A stretch of DNA of 64,000 nucleotides from contig JAILCP010000057.1 of the NCBI GenBank assembly GCA_024680055.1, positions 29,639 to 93,638 of the forward strand. Direction: 5' to 3'. The translations under genes were made by a program, and so were the position numbers. Below the pieces are notes generated by a model. The model ran no database searches and was not told where the DNA came from. It was given only the letters and a program-made list of their open reading frames with translations. Positions 36,401 to 44,496 of this stretch are shown in pieces; the stretch's first letter is position 1; each line of letters begins with the position of its first letter. The DNA is from Lachnospiraceae bacterium (GTDB lineage: Bacteria; Bacillota; Clostridia; Lachnospirales; Lachnospiraceae).

Positions 36401-38806
36401 TTATAATCTTGTTATTTTCGTATTTACATCACATTGGAATTCCACGGTATATCTGCCCATTTGGGAATTTTCCAAGGTTAGATATCCCTTTCCGCTGCGA
36501 CCTGTTGTTTTTACATAAGTACCAAATGATCCGCCCTGCAAAGAAATCACATCCGCTCCGATCAGTTCAATTTCTCCTTCCGCCTTAAGCTTGATTGGTT
36601 CCATAAAAAACGGAAGTTTATTTCCATATTGGTCCACTGCAGTCAATCTCACTGCTGCCACATCATAAGTACTTTCCTCTATTAAATGGGTGTGACTTAC
36701 ATCCACCGATAAAGATATATTTTTCACCGGTCCCTTGGTTATGGTTTTCACCACTTTACCATCTCTGATAGCCTCAAAGGTGTAAACTGTGGCCTCGTTT
36801 CCCCAGTCACCGATGTACTTGCCATATAATGTTTCCAGTTCCTTGATGCTTGTATGATGGAACAGAACACAATTCAAAAATTTCCAAAACGGTTTTGGCG
36901 GAAATTTGCGATATCCATGAATCCCTGCGGTATTCAATGCATCTTTTACCGCATCCGCCTTTCCTTTTGAAAAATGTTCCTCTTCTACCAAAGCTTCTCC
37001 CACATAATCGGATATTAAAATCGGTCCGTGGGCAAGATGGGTAAAAGGAGATTCGCTTCCTTTGTATTCCCGAATCAGCTTTTTGTTACGATATACTTTT
37101 ACACTGTCTGCGTTGGTAAAAACATAGACCTCTCCCCGGTTGCTTGCAGGATGTTCTCCTATGTCCATAGTGGAGCTCACATCCAAAAAAGTATTGGCCT
37201 CTCCCTGAGAAGTATACACATTACCGGCCATTTTTTGATTTCGGAACATATCCAGCACACCGTGATAACACACCCGGTCGCCGCTTCCAAAATCCTGATG
37301 GGTATTGTAATCAAACATACACCAGCCAAAACTTCCTGCAATATCATCATGGGATGCAATGGCATCCAGAACTCTTGTATGACGAAGAGCATGTTCTAAG
37401 CGCTCCTCTTCTTTATCGTACATTTTGGTTGGGAACATATGTCCGTTATATTCTGTAACCATGTAACCCTTTGACATATCCGGAGTAACATCTTTCTTTT
37501 CCCGACATCCCTTTTCTTTTCCGTCATGGATAAAATCATTGAAGGTATACACATCCTCTAAGAGATGACTCTTTCGAAAAACTCTCACGCCTCCGGTCAT
37601 ACGGCTGTCATCCAGCTCATGGGCCACCTGATTGGTTCTTGTGTAAAACTCATCATCATCGGCAGATTCGTTAATTCGAACACCCCACAGCATAATGGAA
37701 GGATGGTTGCGATATTGCATCACCATCTCTTTTACCGTATCCACTGCAATGTTCTTCCAGGATTCATCTCCAATGTAATTCCAGCCCGGAATTTCCGTAA
37801 ATACCAAAAGTCCGATTTCATCGCATCGGTCCACAAAGTATCTGGATTGTGGATAGTGGGAAGTTCTTACCGCATTACAAGAGAGCTGATATTTTAAAAT
37901 ATCCGCGTCCATTTGCTGCATACTTTTTGGCATGGCATAGCCCACATAAGGATAGCTTTGATGGCGATCCAGGCCTCTGATTTTAATTTTTTTCCCATTC
38001 AAATAACATCCGTCTGCCAAAAAGGTGATTTCACGAAATCCAAATCTGACCACAGCTTCTTCTTTTCCGTTTAAAACCACTTTCAATTTGTAAAGATTTG
38101 GATGTTCCACATCCCATAAAAGGATGTTGTGCACATCACCGGTTAAAATAATATGATTTTCCTTTTTTTCTGCGGTAAAAGGTAATTCACTTTCCCTTTC
38201 TCCCCGCATTAAAAAGGCCTTGATTTCTGCTCCTTCAACCACTCCGTCAATGGTAACATCCACCTTTAAAAAGGCGCTGTTCTCCTCTTTTCCCACCACC
38301 TTGGTGGTGACAAAAACATCTTCTATATTGTCCTTTTCTTTTACGTCAAGATATACATCACGGTAAATGCCGCCGTAGGTCATGTAATCAATGGAATCTC
38401 CAAATGGCGGAATATTTAAATTCTCGTTGCTGTCAAGGCGAACCAGAATACTGTTTTCTTCCCCGTAGTTTATATTCTTTGTAATCTCAGCGCCAAAAGC
38501 CGTGTATCCGCATTCATGCTGAACCACTTTTTCTCCGTTTACATAAACGGTGGCTTCATGAGCCGCGCCTTCAAAGGTCAGATAGATTCTCTTTCCCTGC
38601 GCCTCTGTTGGAATTACCACCTTCTTTCGATAAGCACTGACCATCTGGTACAGTGACTCATCAAAATAATGGAAAGGTAATTCTTTGGTGGTGTGAGGAA
38701 TTCGAACGATTTTTCCTTCTTCAAACTCCACGTTGCCATCCTTGTACTCTTCCCTAAATTCCTGACAAAATTCCCAATCCTCATTCAAATAAATTCTTTT
38801 ACTCAT
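36401..38806 (-). CDS. Glycoside hydrolase family 2 enzyme (beta-galactosidase/glucuronidase type)
   Basis: 801 residues without a signal peptide, so probably cytoplasmic. N-terminal sugar-binding and immunoglobulin-like domains come first, then a TIM barrel with the acid/base Glu near 378 (RINESAD) and a likely nucleophile Glu near 451 (MVTEYNGH). Beta-sandwich domains end the chain. GH2 members release beta-linked galactose, glucuronate or mannose; the exact sugar cannot be read from these motifs. It starts 11 bases after the TetR gene stop, suggesting control by that regulator. Confidence 0.9.
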   Translation of the reverse strand: MSKRIYLNEDWEFCQEFREEYKDGNVEFEEGKIVRIPHTTKELPFHYFDESLYQMVSAYRKKVVIPTEAQGKRIYLTFEGAAHEATVYVNGEKVVQHECGYTAFGAEITKNINYGEENSILVRLDSNENLNIPPFGDSIDYMTYGGIYRDVYLDVKEKDNIEDVFVTTKVVGKEENSAFLKVDVTIDGVVEGAEIKAFLMRGERESELPFTAEKKENHIILTGDVHNILLWDVEHPNLYKLKVVLNGKEEAVVRFGFREITFLADGCYLNGKKIKIRGLDRHQSYPYVGYAMPKSMQQMDADILKYQLSCNAVRTSHYPQSRYFVDRCDEIGLLVFTEIPGWNYIGDESWKNIAVDTVKEMVMQYRNHPSIMLWGVRINESADDDEFYTRTNQVAHELDDSRMTGGVRVFRKSHLLEDVYTFNDFIHDGKEKGCREKKDVTPDMSKGYMVTEYNGHMFPTKMYDKEEERLEHALRHTRVLDAIASHDDIAGSFGWCMFDYNTHQDFGSGDRVCYHGVLDMFRNQKMAGNVYTSQGEANTFLDVSSTMDIGEHPASNRGEVYVFTNADSVKVYRNKKLIREYKGSESPFTHLAHGPILISDYVGEALVEEEHFSKGKADAVKDALNTAGIHGYRKFPPKPFWKFLNCVLFHHTSIKELETLYGKYIGDWGNEATVYTFEAIRDGKVVKTITKGPVKNISLSVDVSHTHLIEESTYDVAAVRLTAVDQYGNKLPFFMEPIKLKAEGEIELIGADVISLQGGSFGTYVKTTGRSGKGYLTLENSQMGRYTVEFQCDVNTKITRL

Positions 38807-38817
38807 AGTCTTTCTCC

Positions 38818-39399
38818 CTATCGCGCTTTTATTCCGTCTACTAAGATAGAAACCACTTCATCCAAGGCTTTCCTATAGGATATATCATGAGAAATCAACA
38901 CATCCCGTTTAAAGAACTGTTCCAGACTTGCTTCAAACATGGTCTTTACCATCACAAGATTCACCTTTCTGATGCTCCCCTCTTCCATTCCCTGTTTCAT
39001 CAAGTTCAGAGTCTCTTCCCATCCGCTCTCCAAACGCTCTTCCAGCCTTTGGTAAATATCCGGATATTTGTCTTTCAACTGATACAACTGAGAAAAGTCC
39101 ACATTCTTATATCCTTCCGGTAACACGCCAAGTATCTTTTTCACTTTCTCTACAGTACTTAACCTTTGGTCGTCCAGTACTTTGCGTTCACTTTCTTTGA
39201 TCTGATCAAAACAATAGTCCACCATTTCTATCAGCATGGTATTCTTGTCATGAAACAGCACATAAATTGTTTTCTTGCTCATGGACGCTTCCGCTGCCAC
39301 ATCATCCATGGTAAACTTCATTCCCTTTTTATTGAACACGGAAATAGCAGTTTCCAGAACCTTTTCCCTGGCAGCCAGCGTCTTCTGTGCGCTTTTCAT
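38818..39399 (-). CDS. TetR-family transcriptional regulator
   Basis: 193 residues. N-terminal helix-turn-helix at about 10-60 with FTMDDVAAEASMSKKTIY and the following LFHDKNTML. The remainder is a helical ligand-binding/dimerisation domain. It probably represses its own operon with the GH2 and flavodiiron genes, and possibly the divergent threonine aldolase gene 197 bases away. The ligand is unknown. Confidence 0.9.
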   Translation of the reverse strand: MKSAQKTLAAREKVLETAISVFNKKGMKFTMDDVAAEASMSKKTIYVLFHDKNTMLIEMVDYCFDQIKESERKVLDDQRLSTVEKVKKILGVLPEGYKNVDFSQLYQLKDKYPDIYQRLEERLESGWEETLNLMKQGMEEGSIRKVNLVMVKTMFEASLEQFFKRDVLISHDISYRKALDEVVSILVDGIKAR

Positions 39400-39509
39400 A
39401 AAAACTTTTCACCTCTTTTCAGTTTCCGCTCTTTTTTCCATTTTATCACGGTCTATTTTTGCTTCACAATAAAACGACTTCACAAACCTTGTTTCCGTTT
39501 TTTAGTCAT

Positions 39510-39537
39510 TTTATACAAAAACATTTTATGCTATACT
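39510..39537 (+). promoter_or_regulatory. Candidate promoter for the threonine aldolase group
   Basis: TTTATA (39510-39515), 16 bases, TATACT (39532-39537), about 55 bases before the ATG at 39597 in the region divergent from tetR. Confidence 0.45.
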
Positions 39538-39596
39538 AAACCTTAACAAATAATCGTGTTTATTTGGTTATTTTTTTAGACTTGGAGGAAAAAGAC

Positions 39597-40676
39597 ATGG
39601 AAACTATGGAAAAAAAATTGCCTTTTGCCTGTGACTATATGCAGGGAGGCCACCCGAAAGTAATGGAAACTCTAATGGAAACCAATCACCTCTCCACAGA
39701 TGGGTACGGTTTGGATCCTTTTTGTGAGGATGCCAAGAAACGAATCTTAAACGCCTGTGATTGTAACGGCGGTGATGTGGCATTTTTCCTCGGGGGGACC
39801 CAGGCCAATGCAACCATGATTCACGCTCTGCTTTCCTCCTACCAGGGAGTTGTTTGCGCAGACACCGGTCACATCAATGTGCACGAGGCAGGCGCAGTGG
39901 AATTTGGCGGAAACAAGGTTCTGCCCCTTCCACACGAAAACGGAAAGCTGATGCCCCATACCCTTGCGGATTATCTGGACCGCTTTTTTTCTGATGAAAC
40001 CTATCAGCATATGGTGATACCTGGCATGGTGTATCTGACCCAGCCCACAGAGCTTGGAACCCTCTACTCCCTTGATGAGTTAAAACAAATCCGCAGCATC
40101 TGTGACACCTACCACCTTCCGCTCTACGTGGACGGTGCAAGACTTGCCTATGCCCTGGCCTCTCCGGAAAATACCATTTCTTTAAAGGATTTGGCCAAAT
40201 ATACAGATGTATTTTATATTGGAGGTACCAAATGCGGAGCCCTGTTTGGTGAAGCGGTTGTTCTGCCAAACCCGAAAAAGATTCCTTATCTTTTTACCAT
40301 TATAAAACAACATGGTGCGCTGCTTGCCAAGGGAAGACTTCTTGGACTTCAATTTAAAGAACTTTTCACCGATAAGTTGTATTATAAATGTGGCGAAACC
40401 GCCATAAAAAGTGCCATCCGCATTCAAGACACCTTAAAAGAACTGGGGTATCCACTGTATCAGGAATCCGCTACCAATCAGCTGTTTTTCGTTATGGAGG
40501 ACGCTGCCCTTTTAGAATTCGGGAACCTGGTGAACTATGGCTTTTGGGAAAAAATCGATGCACAGCATACTGTGATTCGTCTTGTTACAAGCTGGTATAC
40601 CAAAGAGGAAGATGTGGATAAGCTCATTGAATTACTTAAGACCTATAAAAGGAGCAATGAATGCCATCGTATATAG
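39597..40676 (+). CDS. Low-specificity threonine aldolase (PLP enzyme)
   Basis: 359 residues from the ATG at 39597, with GGAGG eight bases upstream. Fold-type I PLP enzyme of the beta-eliminating lyase group: FLGGTQAN binds cofactor phosphate, YVDGARLAYA holds the Asp, and the PLP lysine lies in YIGGTKCGA near residue 210. It would split threonine to glycine and acetaldehyde, though related lyases act on other beta-hydroxy amino acids. The next gene starts inside its last codons. Confidence 0.9.
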   Translation: METMEKKLPFACDYMQGGHPKVMETLMETNHLSTDGYGLDPFCEDAKKRILNACDCNGGDVAFFLGGTQANATMIHALLSSYQGVVCADTGHINVHEAGAVEFGGNKVLPLPHENGKLMPHTLADYLDRFFSDETYQHMVIPGMVYLTQPTELGTLYSLDELKQIRSICDTYHLPLYVDGARLAYALASPENTISLKDLAKYTDVFYIGGTKCGALFGEAVVLPNPKKIPYLFTIIKQHGALLAKGRLLGLQFKELFTDKLYYKCGETAIKSAIRIQDTLKELGYPLYQESATNQLFFVMEDAALLEFGNLVNYGFWEKIDAQHTVIRLVTSWYTKEEDVDKLIELLKTYKRSNECHRI

Positions 40677-42157
40677 CAATTGATTTGAAATCTTTTTACG
40701 CTTCTGTGGAGTGCGTGGACCGGGTTCTGGATCCGTTGAAAACCAACCTTGTGGTGGCGGACACCTCAAGAAGCGAAAAAACCATCTGTCTTGCAGTTTC
40801 ACCAAGTCTCAAGGCCTACCATATTCCGGGAAGAGCCAGACTTTTTGAAGTATTGCAACGGGTGGATGAAATTAATAAGGAACGACTTCAGAAGGCCCCG
40901 GGGCACCATTTTACCGGGTCTTCTTTTGATGCAGATGAATTGGCAAAACACCCGGAATACAAGCTGGAATTTATTGCAGCCACTCCGAGAATGTCCCACT
41001 ACATTGAACACAGCACCAAAATTTACGAAATCTACCTGCAATACGTTTCACCGGAGGACATTCACGTCTATTCCATCGACGAGGTGTTCATGGACGTTAC
41101 TCCTTATTTAAACACCTATCATATGACACCTGAGGAGCTGGCCAGAAAAATGATTCGCCAGGTCTACGAAGAGACCGGCATTACTGCCACCGCCGGCATC
41201 GGCACCAATCTCTACTTATGTAAAGTGGCCATGGACATTGTTGCCAAGCATGCAGAACCGGATTCCTACGGAGCCCGTATTGCATCTCTTGATGAACTCA
41301 GTTACCGGAAATTGCTGTGGTCCCATGAACCCCTTACGGATTTCTGGCGTGTAGGAAGGGGCTACGAGAAGAAACTAAATGCCAACGGGCTTTACACCAT
41401 GGGGGATATTGCAAAATGTTCTCTTGGAAAAAGTGATGAATTTTACAACGAAGACCTGCTTTATGACCTTTTTGGTGTCAATGCAGAACTTCTCATTGAC
41501 CACGCCTGGGGGTATGAACCTACCACCATGGCCCACATCAAGGCCTACAAACCGCAAAGCAACAGTATCAGCTCCGGCCAGGTGCTGCAGCGGCCTTACA
41601 CCAAAGAGGAAGCAAGACTCATTGTACATGAGATGGCGGACCTTTTATCCCTGGATCTGGTGGATAAAAATCTCATTACAGACCAGATTGTACTTACCAT
41701 TGGGTTTGATATTGATAACGCCGCCTACAAAGGAGAGTTAAAAACCGACTTTTACGGACGAAAAATCCCAAAACACGCCCACGGCACCCACAACTTAAGC
41801 CGCATGAGTTCTTCCGGCAAACTGATTATCGACGGTGCTCTGTCCCTTTACGACAACATCGTTCCGGATCATTTGAATATTCGTCGCATCAACATTACCG
41901 CCAATCACGTGGTAAAAGAAGGAAGTTGTAAAGACACTTCCGGGTATGAGCAGTTAAATCTATTTACAAATTATGAAGATACTTCTATGGAATCTAAAAA
42001 AGAAGAGGCGTCTTTGGAAAAAGAAAGAAAAATGCAGGAAGCCATGCTGCAGGTAAAAAAGAAGTACGGAAAAAATGCAATGTTAAAGGGTATGAATCTT
42101 CAGGAAGGTGCCACCGCCATGGAACGCAATGCCCAGATTGGAGGACATAAAGCATGA
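40661..42157 (+). CDS. Y-family DNA polymerase (UmuC/ImpB type)
   Basis: 498 residues. Catalytic carboxylates lie in AIDLKSFYASVE at the start and VYSIDEVFMDV near 140. Helix-hairpin-helix and little-finger regions follow, and the C-terminal 70 residues are basic and charged. It is longer than DinB and resembles the UvrX/UmuC-like polymerases of Firmicutes, which carry out error-prone translesion synthesis. It overlaps the threonine aldolase gene by 16 bases and the next small gene by ATGA. No LexA box was identified by eye. Confidence 0.92.
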   Translation: MPSYIAIDLKSFYASVECVDRVLDPLKTNLVVADTSRSEKTICLAVSPSLKAYHIPGRARLFEVLQRVDEINKERLQKAPGHHFTGSSFDADELAKHPEYKLEFIAATPRMSHYIEHSTKIYEIYLQYVSPEDIHVYSIDEVFMDVTPYLNTYHMTPEELARKMIRQVYEETGITATAGIGTNLYLCKVAMDIVAKHAEPDSYGARIASLDELSYRKLLWSHEPLTDFWRVGRGYEKKLNANGLYTMGDIAKCSLGKSDEFYNEDLLYDLFGVNAELLIDHAWGYEPTTMAHIKAYKPQSNSISSGQVLQRPYTKEEARLIVHEMADLLSLDLVDKNLITDQIVLTIGFDIDNAAYKGELKTDFYGRKIPKHAHGTHNLSRMSSSGKLIIDGALSLYDNIVPDHLNIRRINITANHVVKEGSCKDTSGYEQLNLFTNYEDTSMESKKEEASLEKERKMQEAMLQVKKKYGKNAMLKGMNLQEGATAMERNAQIGGHKA

Positions 42158-42345
42158 CCAATTATGACCATATTATAAATCTGCCCCACCACAAGTCCGA
42201 TCATCATCCGCCTATGGATCTCATTGACCGGGCAGCACAGTTTTCCCCTTTTGCAGCCCTCACAGGCTACGAAGAGGCCATTGAAAACAAAGCCAAAGAG
42301 GTGGAAGATCATATGAAAAAAGCCAATGGAAGTTCTTTCCATTGA
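42154..42345 (+). CDS. Small partner protein of the Y-family polymerase
   Basis: 63 residues, begun by the ATGA overlap with the polymerase stop. The central motif is DRAAQFSPFAALTGYEEAI, followed by a charged helix. Proteins with this motif occur next to UmuC/ImpB-type polymerases in Clostridia, much as YolD accompanies UvrX in Bacillus, so a polymerase-binding or regulatory role is inferred. The last codons overlap a terminator hairpin serving the opposite strand. Confidence 0.75.
   Translation: MTNYDHIINLPHHKSDHHPPMDLIDRAAQFSPFAALTGYEEAIENKAKEVEDHMKKANGSSFH
42316..42345 (-). terminator. Intrinsic terminator of the envelope operon
   Basis: On the minus strand a 9-bp stem with one T-G pair (42337-42345 with 42323-42331), AGAAC loop, then CTTTTTT. 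It lies 12 bases after the ABC permease stop and inside the 3' end of the convergent small gene. Confidence 0.75.
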
Positions 42346-42357
42346 CTTCTATAGTTT

Positions 42358-43167
42358 TTACAATACATCCGGAATATCTTTGTGTGTTTTCCGATAGGTC
42401 CAAAGGGCCAATAAGGTTAACAGGAAAAACAATATCCAGAAATTTCTCATGGCATGTGGTGTCTCCCACACCCATCTCTTATAAACAAAACAGTTACGAT
42501 ATCCGTTGACCATAATGGTTACAGGGTTCCATCCCATAACTCTGCGAAGCCAGTGTACTTTAATCTTATTCGAGTCGTACAAAATACCGGACAACCAGAA
42601 AAACGCAATGGTAATGGACTTCATAAAGTTCACAAAGTCACGGCTGATGGCTCCCAGCATTCCTGCAAACAATCCCCACATATTGGAGAACAGAAACAGC
42701 ATCAGCATATATAGCGGTAACTGTAAAAGATAGATATCAGGCGGATATCCCATGGCTGTAAAAATACAAATAACAACCACTTCCAATAAACAGTGAACCA
42801 AAAAGAATGACAGGTTCACAAAGGTTGGAATGGTGCTGATAGGGTACTTGATCTTGGTAATCAAATAAGTGTACCTTCGCAATGCGCTGGAACCACCGGG
42901 AATCATATTTTGCATATAAAACCATGGAACCAGTCCGCACAGGAGCCATAAAAACTTGGGAAATCCTTCCACCGGGCTTCCCTGCCGAAGACCGATTGCA
43001 AAGGCGAAATAATAGACAAAAATACGAATGGCCGGTTTTGCCAAAATCCACGCAGGTCCAAGCATTGCTCCCTTGTATTCTTTTTTCATGTCATTGAGGG
43101 CCAGTTTCCAAATCTGCTTACGATACCGCCAATGATCCTTCATAATCTCTTTTGCTGTGTTTATCAT
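42358..43167 (-). CDS. Polysaccharide/teichoic acid ABC exporter permease (Wzm/TagG type)
   Basis: 269 residues. ABC-2 permease with six predicted helices and an amphipathic start (WRYRKQIWKLALNDMKKEYKGA split: LALNDMKKEYKGA). GLVPWFYMQNMI and NPVTIMVNGYRNCF are typical of the family that moves lipid-linked polymers across the membrane. It is the last gene of the envelope operon. The likely ATPase partner is encoded at 53.5-54.3 kb, so the two subunits are 10 kb apart with the biosynthetic genes between. Confidence 0.92.
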   Translation of the reverse strand: MINTAKEIMKDHWRYRKQIWKLALNDMKKEYKGAMLGPAWILAKPAIRIFVYYFAFAIGLRQGSPVEGFPKFLWLLCGLVPWFYMQNMIPGGSSALRRYTYLITKIKYPISTIPTFVNLSFFLVHCLLEVVVICIFTAMGYPPDIYLLQLPLYMLMLFLFSNMWGLFAGMLGAISRDFVNFMKSITIAFFWLSGILYDSNKIKVHWLRRVMGWNPVTIMVNGYRNCFVYKRWVWETPHAMRNFWILFFLLTLLALWTYRKTHKDIPDVL

Positions 43168-43182
43168 AGTAATCCTCTAATT

Positions 43183-44496
43183 TTAATCCTTTAGATATTT
43201 CTCATATTTATATTTGCGTCCTTGGTATTTGTACGCAAAGAAACTTTGATAGATGCTCAGGCATGGAATGCAATTGCCTTCCACAATGGCAATGCCGTCT
43301 TTTGTAATTGCCACATCAAAGCCTGCAAAATTCACTCCCGGAACTTTTCTGAGAGCTTTTTCACAAGTTGTGAGTATTTCATTCCAAAAAGGAATCTGAA
43401 ATCCCAGAAATTCTTTTCCCGATACCGGATGCTTCTCATAGAGAATTCCGTCCATACCAATGGCCGGGGTAATGATTTTCCCTGTTTTTTCATCCACACC
43501 GCAGCCGATTCCTCCGGCAGAAATGTTATCTGCAATACCGTCCTTTCCGAAACGGACAAAGGCAGCAAAGGCATCAAACACGTCGTCTTTCAAAATGGTA
43601 AAAACACGCACCGTATTAATGCTTTTACTGTAAAAGCTGCTCATGGCAGGATGCTGACACAATAATTCTTCCACCAGTAATTTGGGCTGTGCCATAAAAT
43701 CGTCGTAAAGTTTTTTGGTGTCCTTTTCAACCTTTACCTTATATACACCAAGTGCACCGTGTAAGTCAATAGGTTTGCAAAAAACTTCTTCTTTTCCATC
43801 TATAAATCGGGCAAATTCTTCATAACTTGTATGTTCATTTACCCAATAGTCTCTTCCCAAAAATTCTTTGTAGGTTTTGTTGAACAGAATTTTATTGGTT
43901 AAAACCTCATCATCCACTGTAATGTATTTTGCCCGAAGCCTTCGACTGTCTTCCAAATTTGCATAGGTAGAAAGCTTCTCATCCGACAACTCATAACAGC
44001 GGGTACTTTCATATTCACCCATGGCAATGCCAAAAATACATTTGCATTTTGCCATATGTTTTCTGATAAATGCTTCATCTTTACCGGATTTTTCCATTAG
44101 GCGTTTTACCCTGGCATCTGCCCGGGCTTTCTTTGCCGCCTTCCACTGCACAATTTCCTCCGGCGTCATTTTGTAAAGCTCACCGTCAAGGATCTCCTTT
44201 CCGGTGATATGACAGGAAGCACACGTGGTTGTCATATATTCTTTGGCCTCATCGGGGGTCTTCCCGGTAATATCAGAAAGCCGCTTCTCGTACTGGATGC
44301 GGCTTTCTGTCAGTTGTTTTTCATATCCGGCCAGTTCCTCATCACTGTTACAATAAAACAGTTGATGATTGGCATAATACTTTATGGGAATATGAAACGT
44401 ATCCCTTGCATACAGCATATGCTCTTTGACCTTTTCTTTGTCTGTATGCAAGAATTCCGAGATGATTTCTGCATACATGTCTATTACTTTTTCCAT
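43183..44496 (-). CDS. ATP-grasp protein of the sugar-transfer-associated type with N-terminal repeats
   Basis: 437 residues, starting directly after the stop of the preceding gene, so probably coupled. Residues 1-170 hold three repeats of about 55 residues, each with a pattern like EHM/EYM/KHM, an aromatic-Ile segment and a closing acidic helix. The ATP-grasp domain follows: VFCKPIDLHGALGV nucleotide loop, INTVRVFT, DNISAGGIGCGVD and the metal-ligand pair Glu-x-Asn in IVEGNCIP, all intact. ATP-grasp enzymes join a carboxylate to an amine or thiol through acyl phosphate. The substrate is not known. Confidence 0.82.
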   Translation of the reverse strand: MEKVIDMYAEIISEFLHTDKEKVKEHMLYARDTFHIPIKYYANHQLFYCNSDEELAGYEKQLTESRIQYEKRLSDITGKTPDEAKEYMTTTCASCHITGKEILDGELYKMTPEEIVQWKAAKKARADARVKRLMEKSGKDEAFIRKHMAKCKCIFGIAMGEYESTRCYELSDEKLSTYANLEDSRRLRAKYITVDDEVLTNKILFNKTYKEFLGRDYWVNEHTSYEEFARFIDGKEEVFCKPIDLHGALGVYKVKVEKDTKKLYDDFMAQPKLLVEELLCQHPAMSSFYSKSINTVRVFTILKDDVFDAFAAFVRFGKDGIADNISAGGIGCGVDEKTGKIITPAIGMDGILYEKHPVSGKEFLGFQIPFWNEILTTCEKALRKVPGVNFAGFDVAITKDGIAIVEGNCIPCLSIYQSFFAYKYQGRKYKYEKYLKD

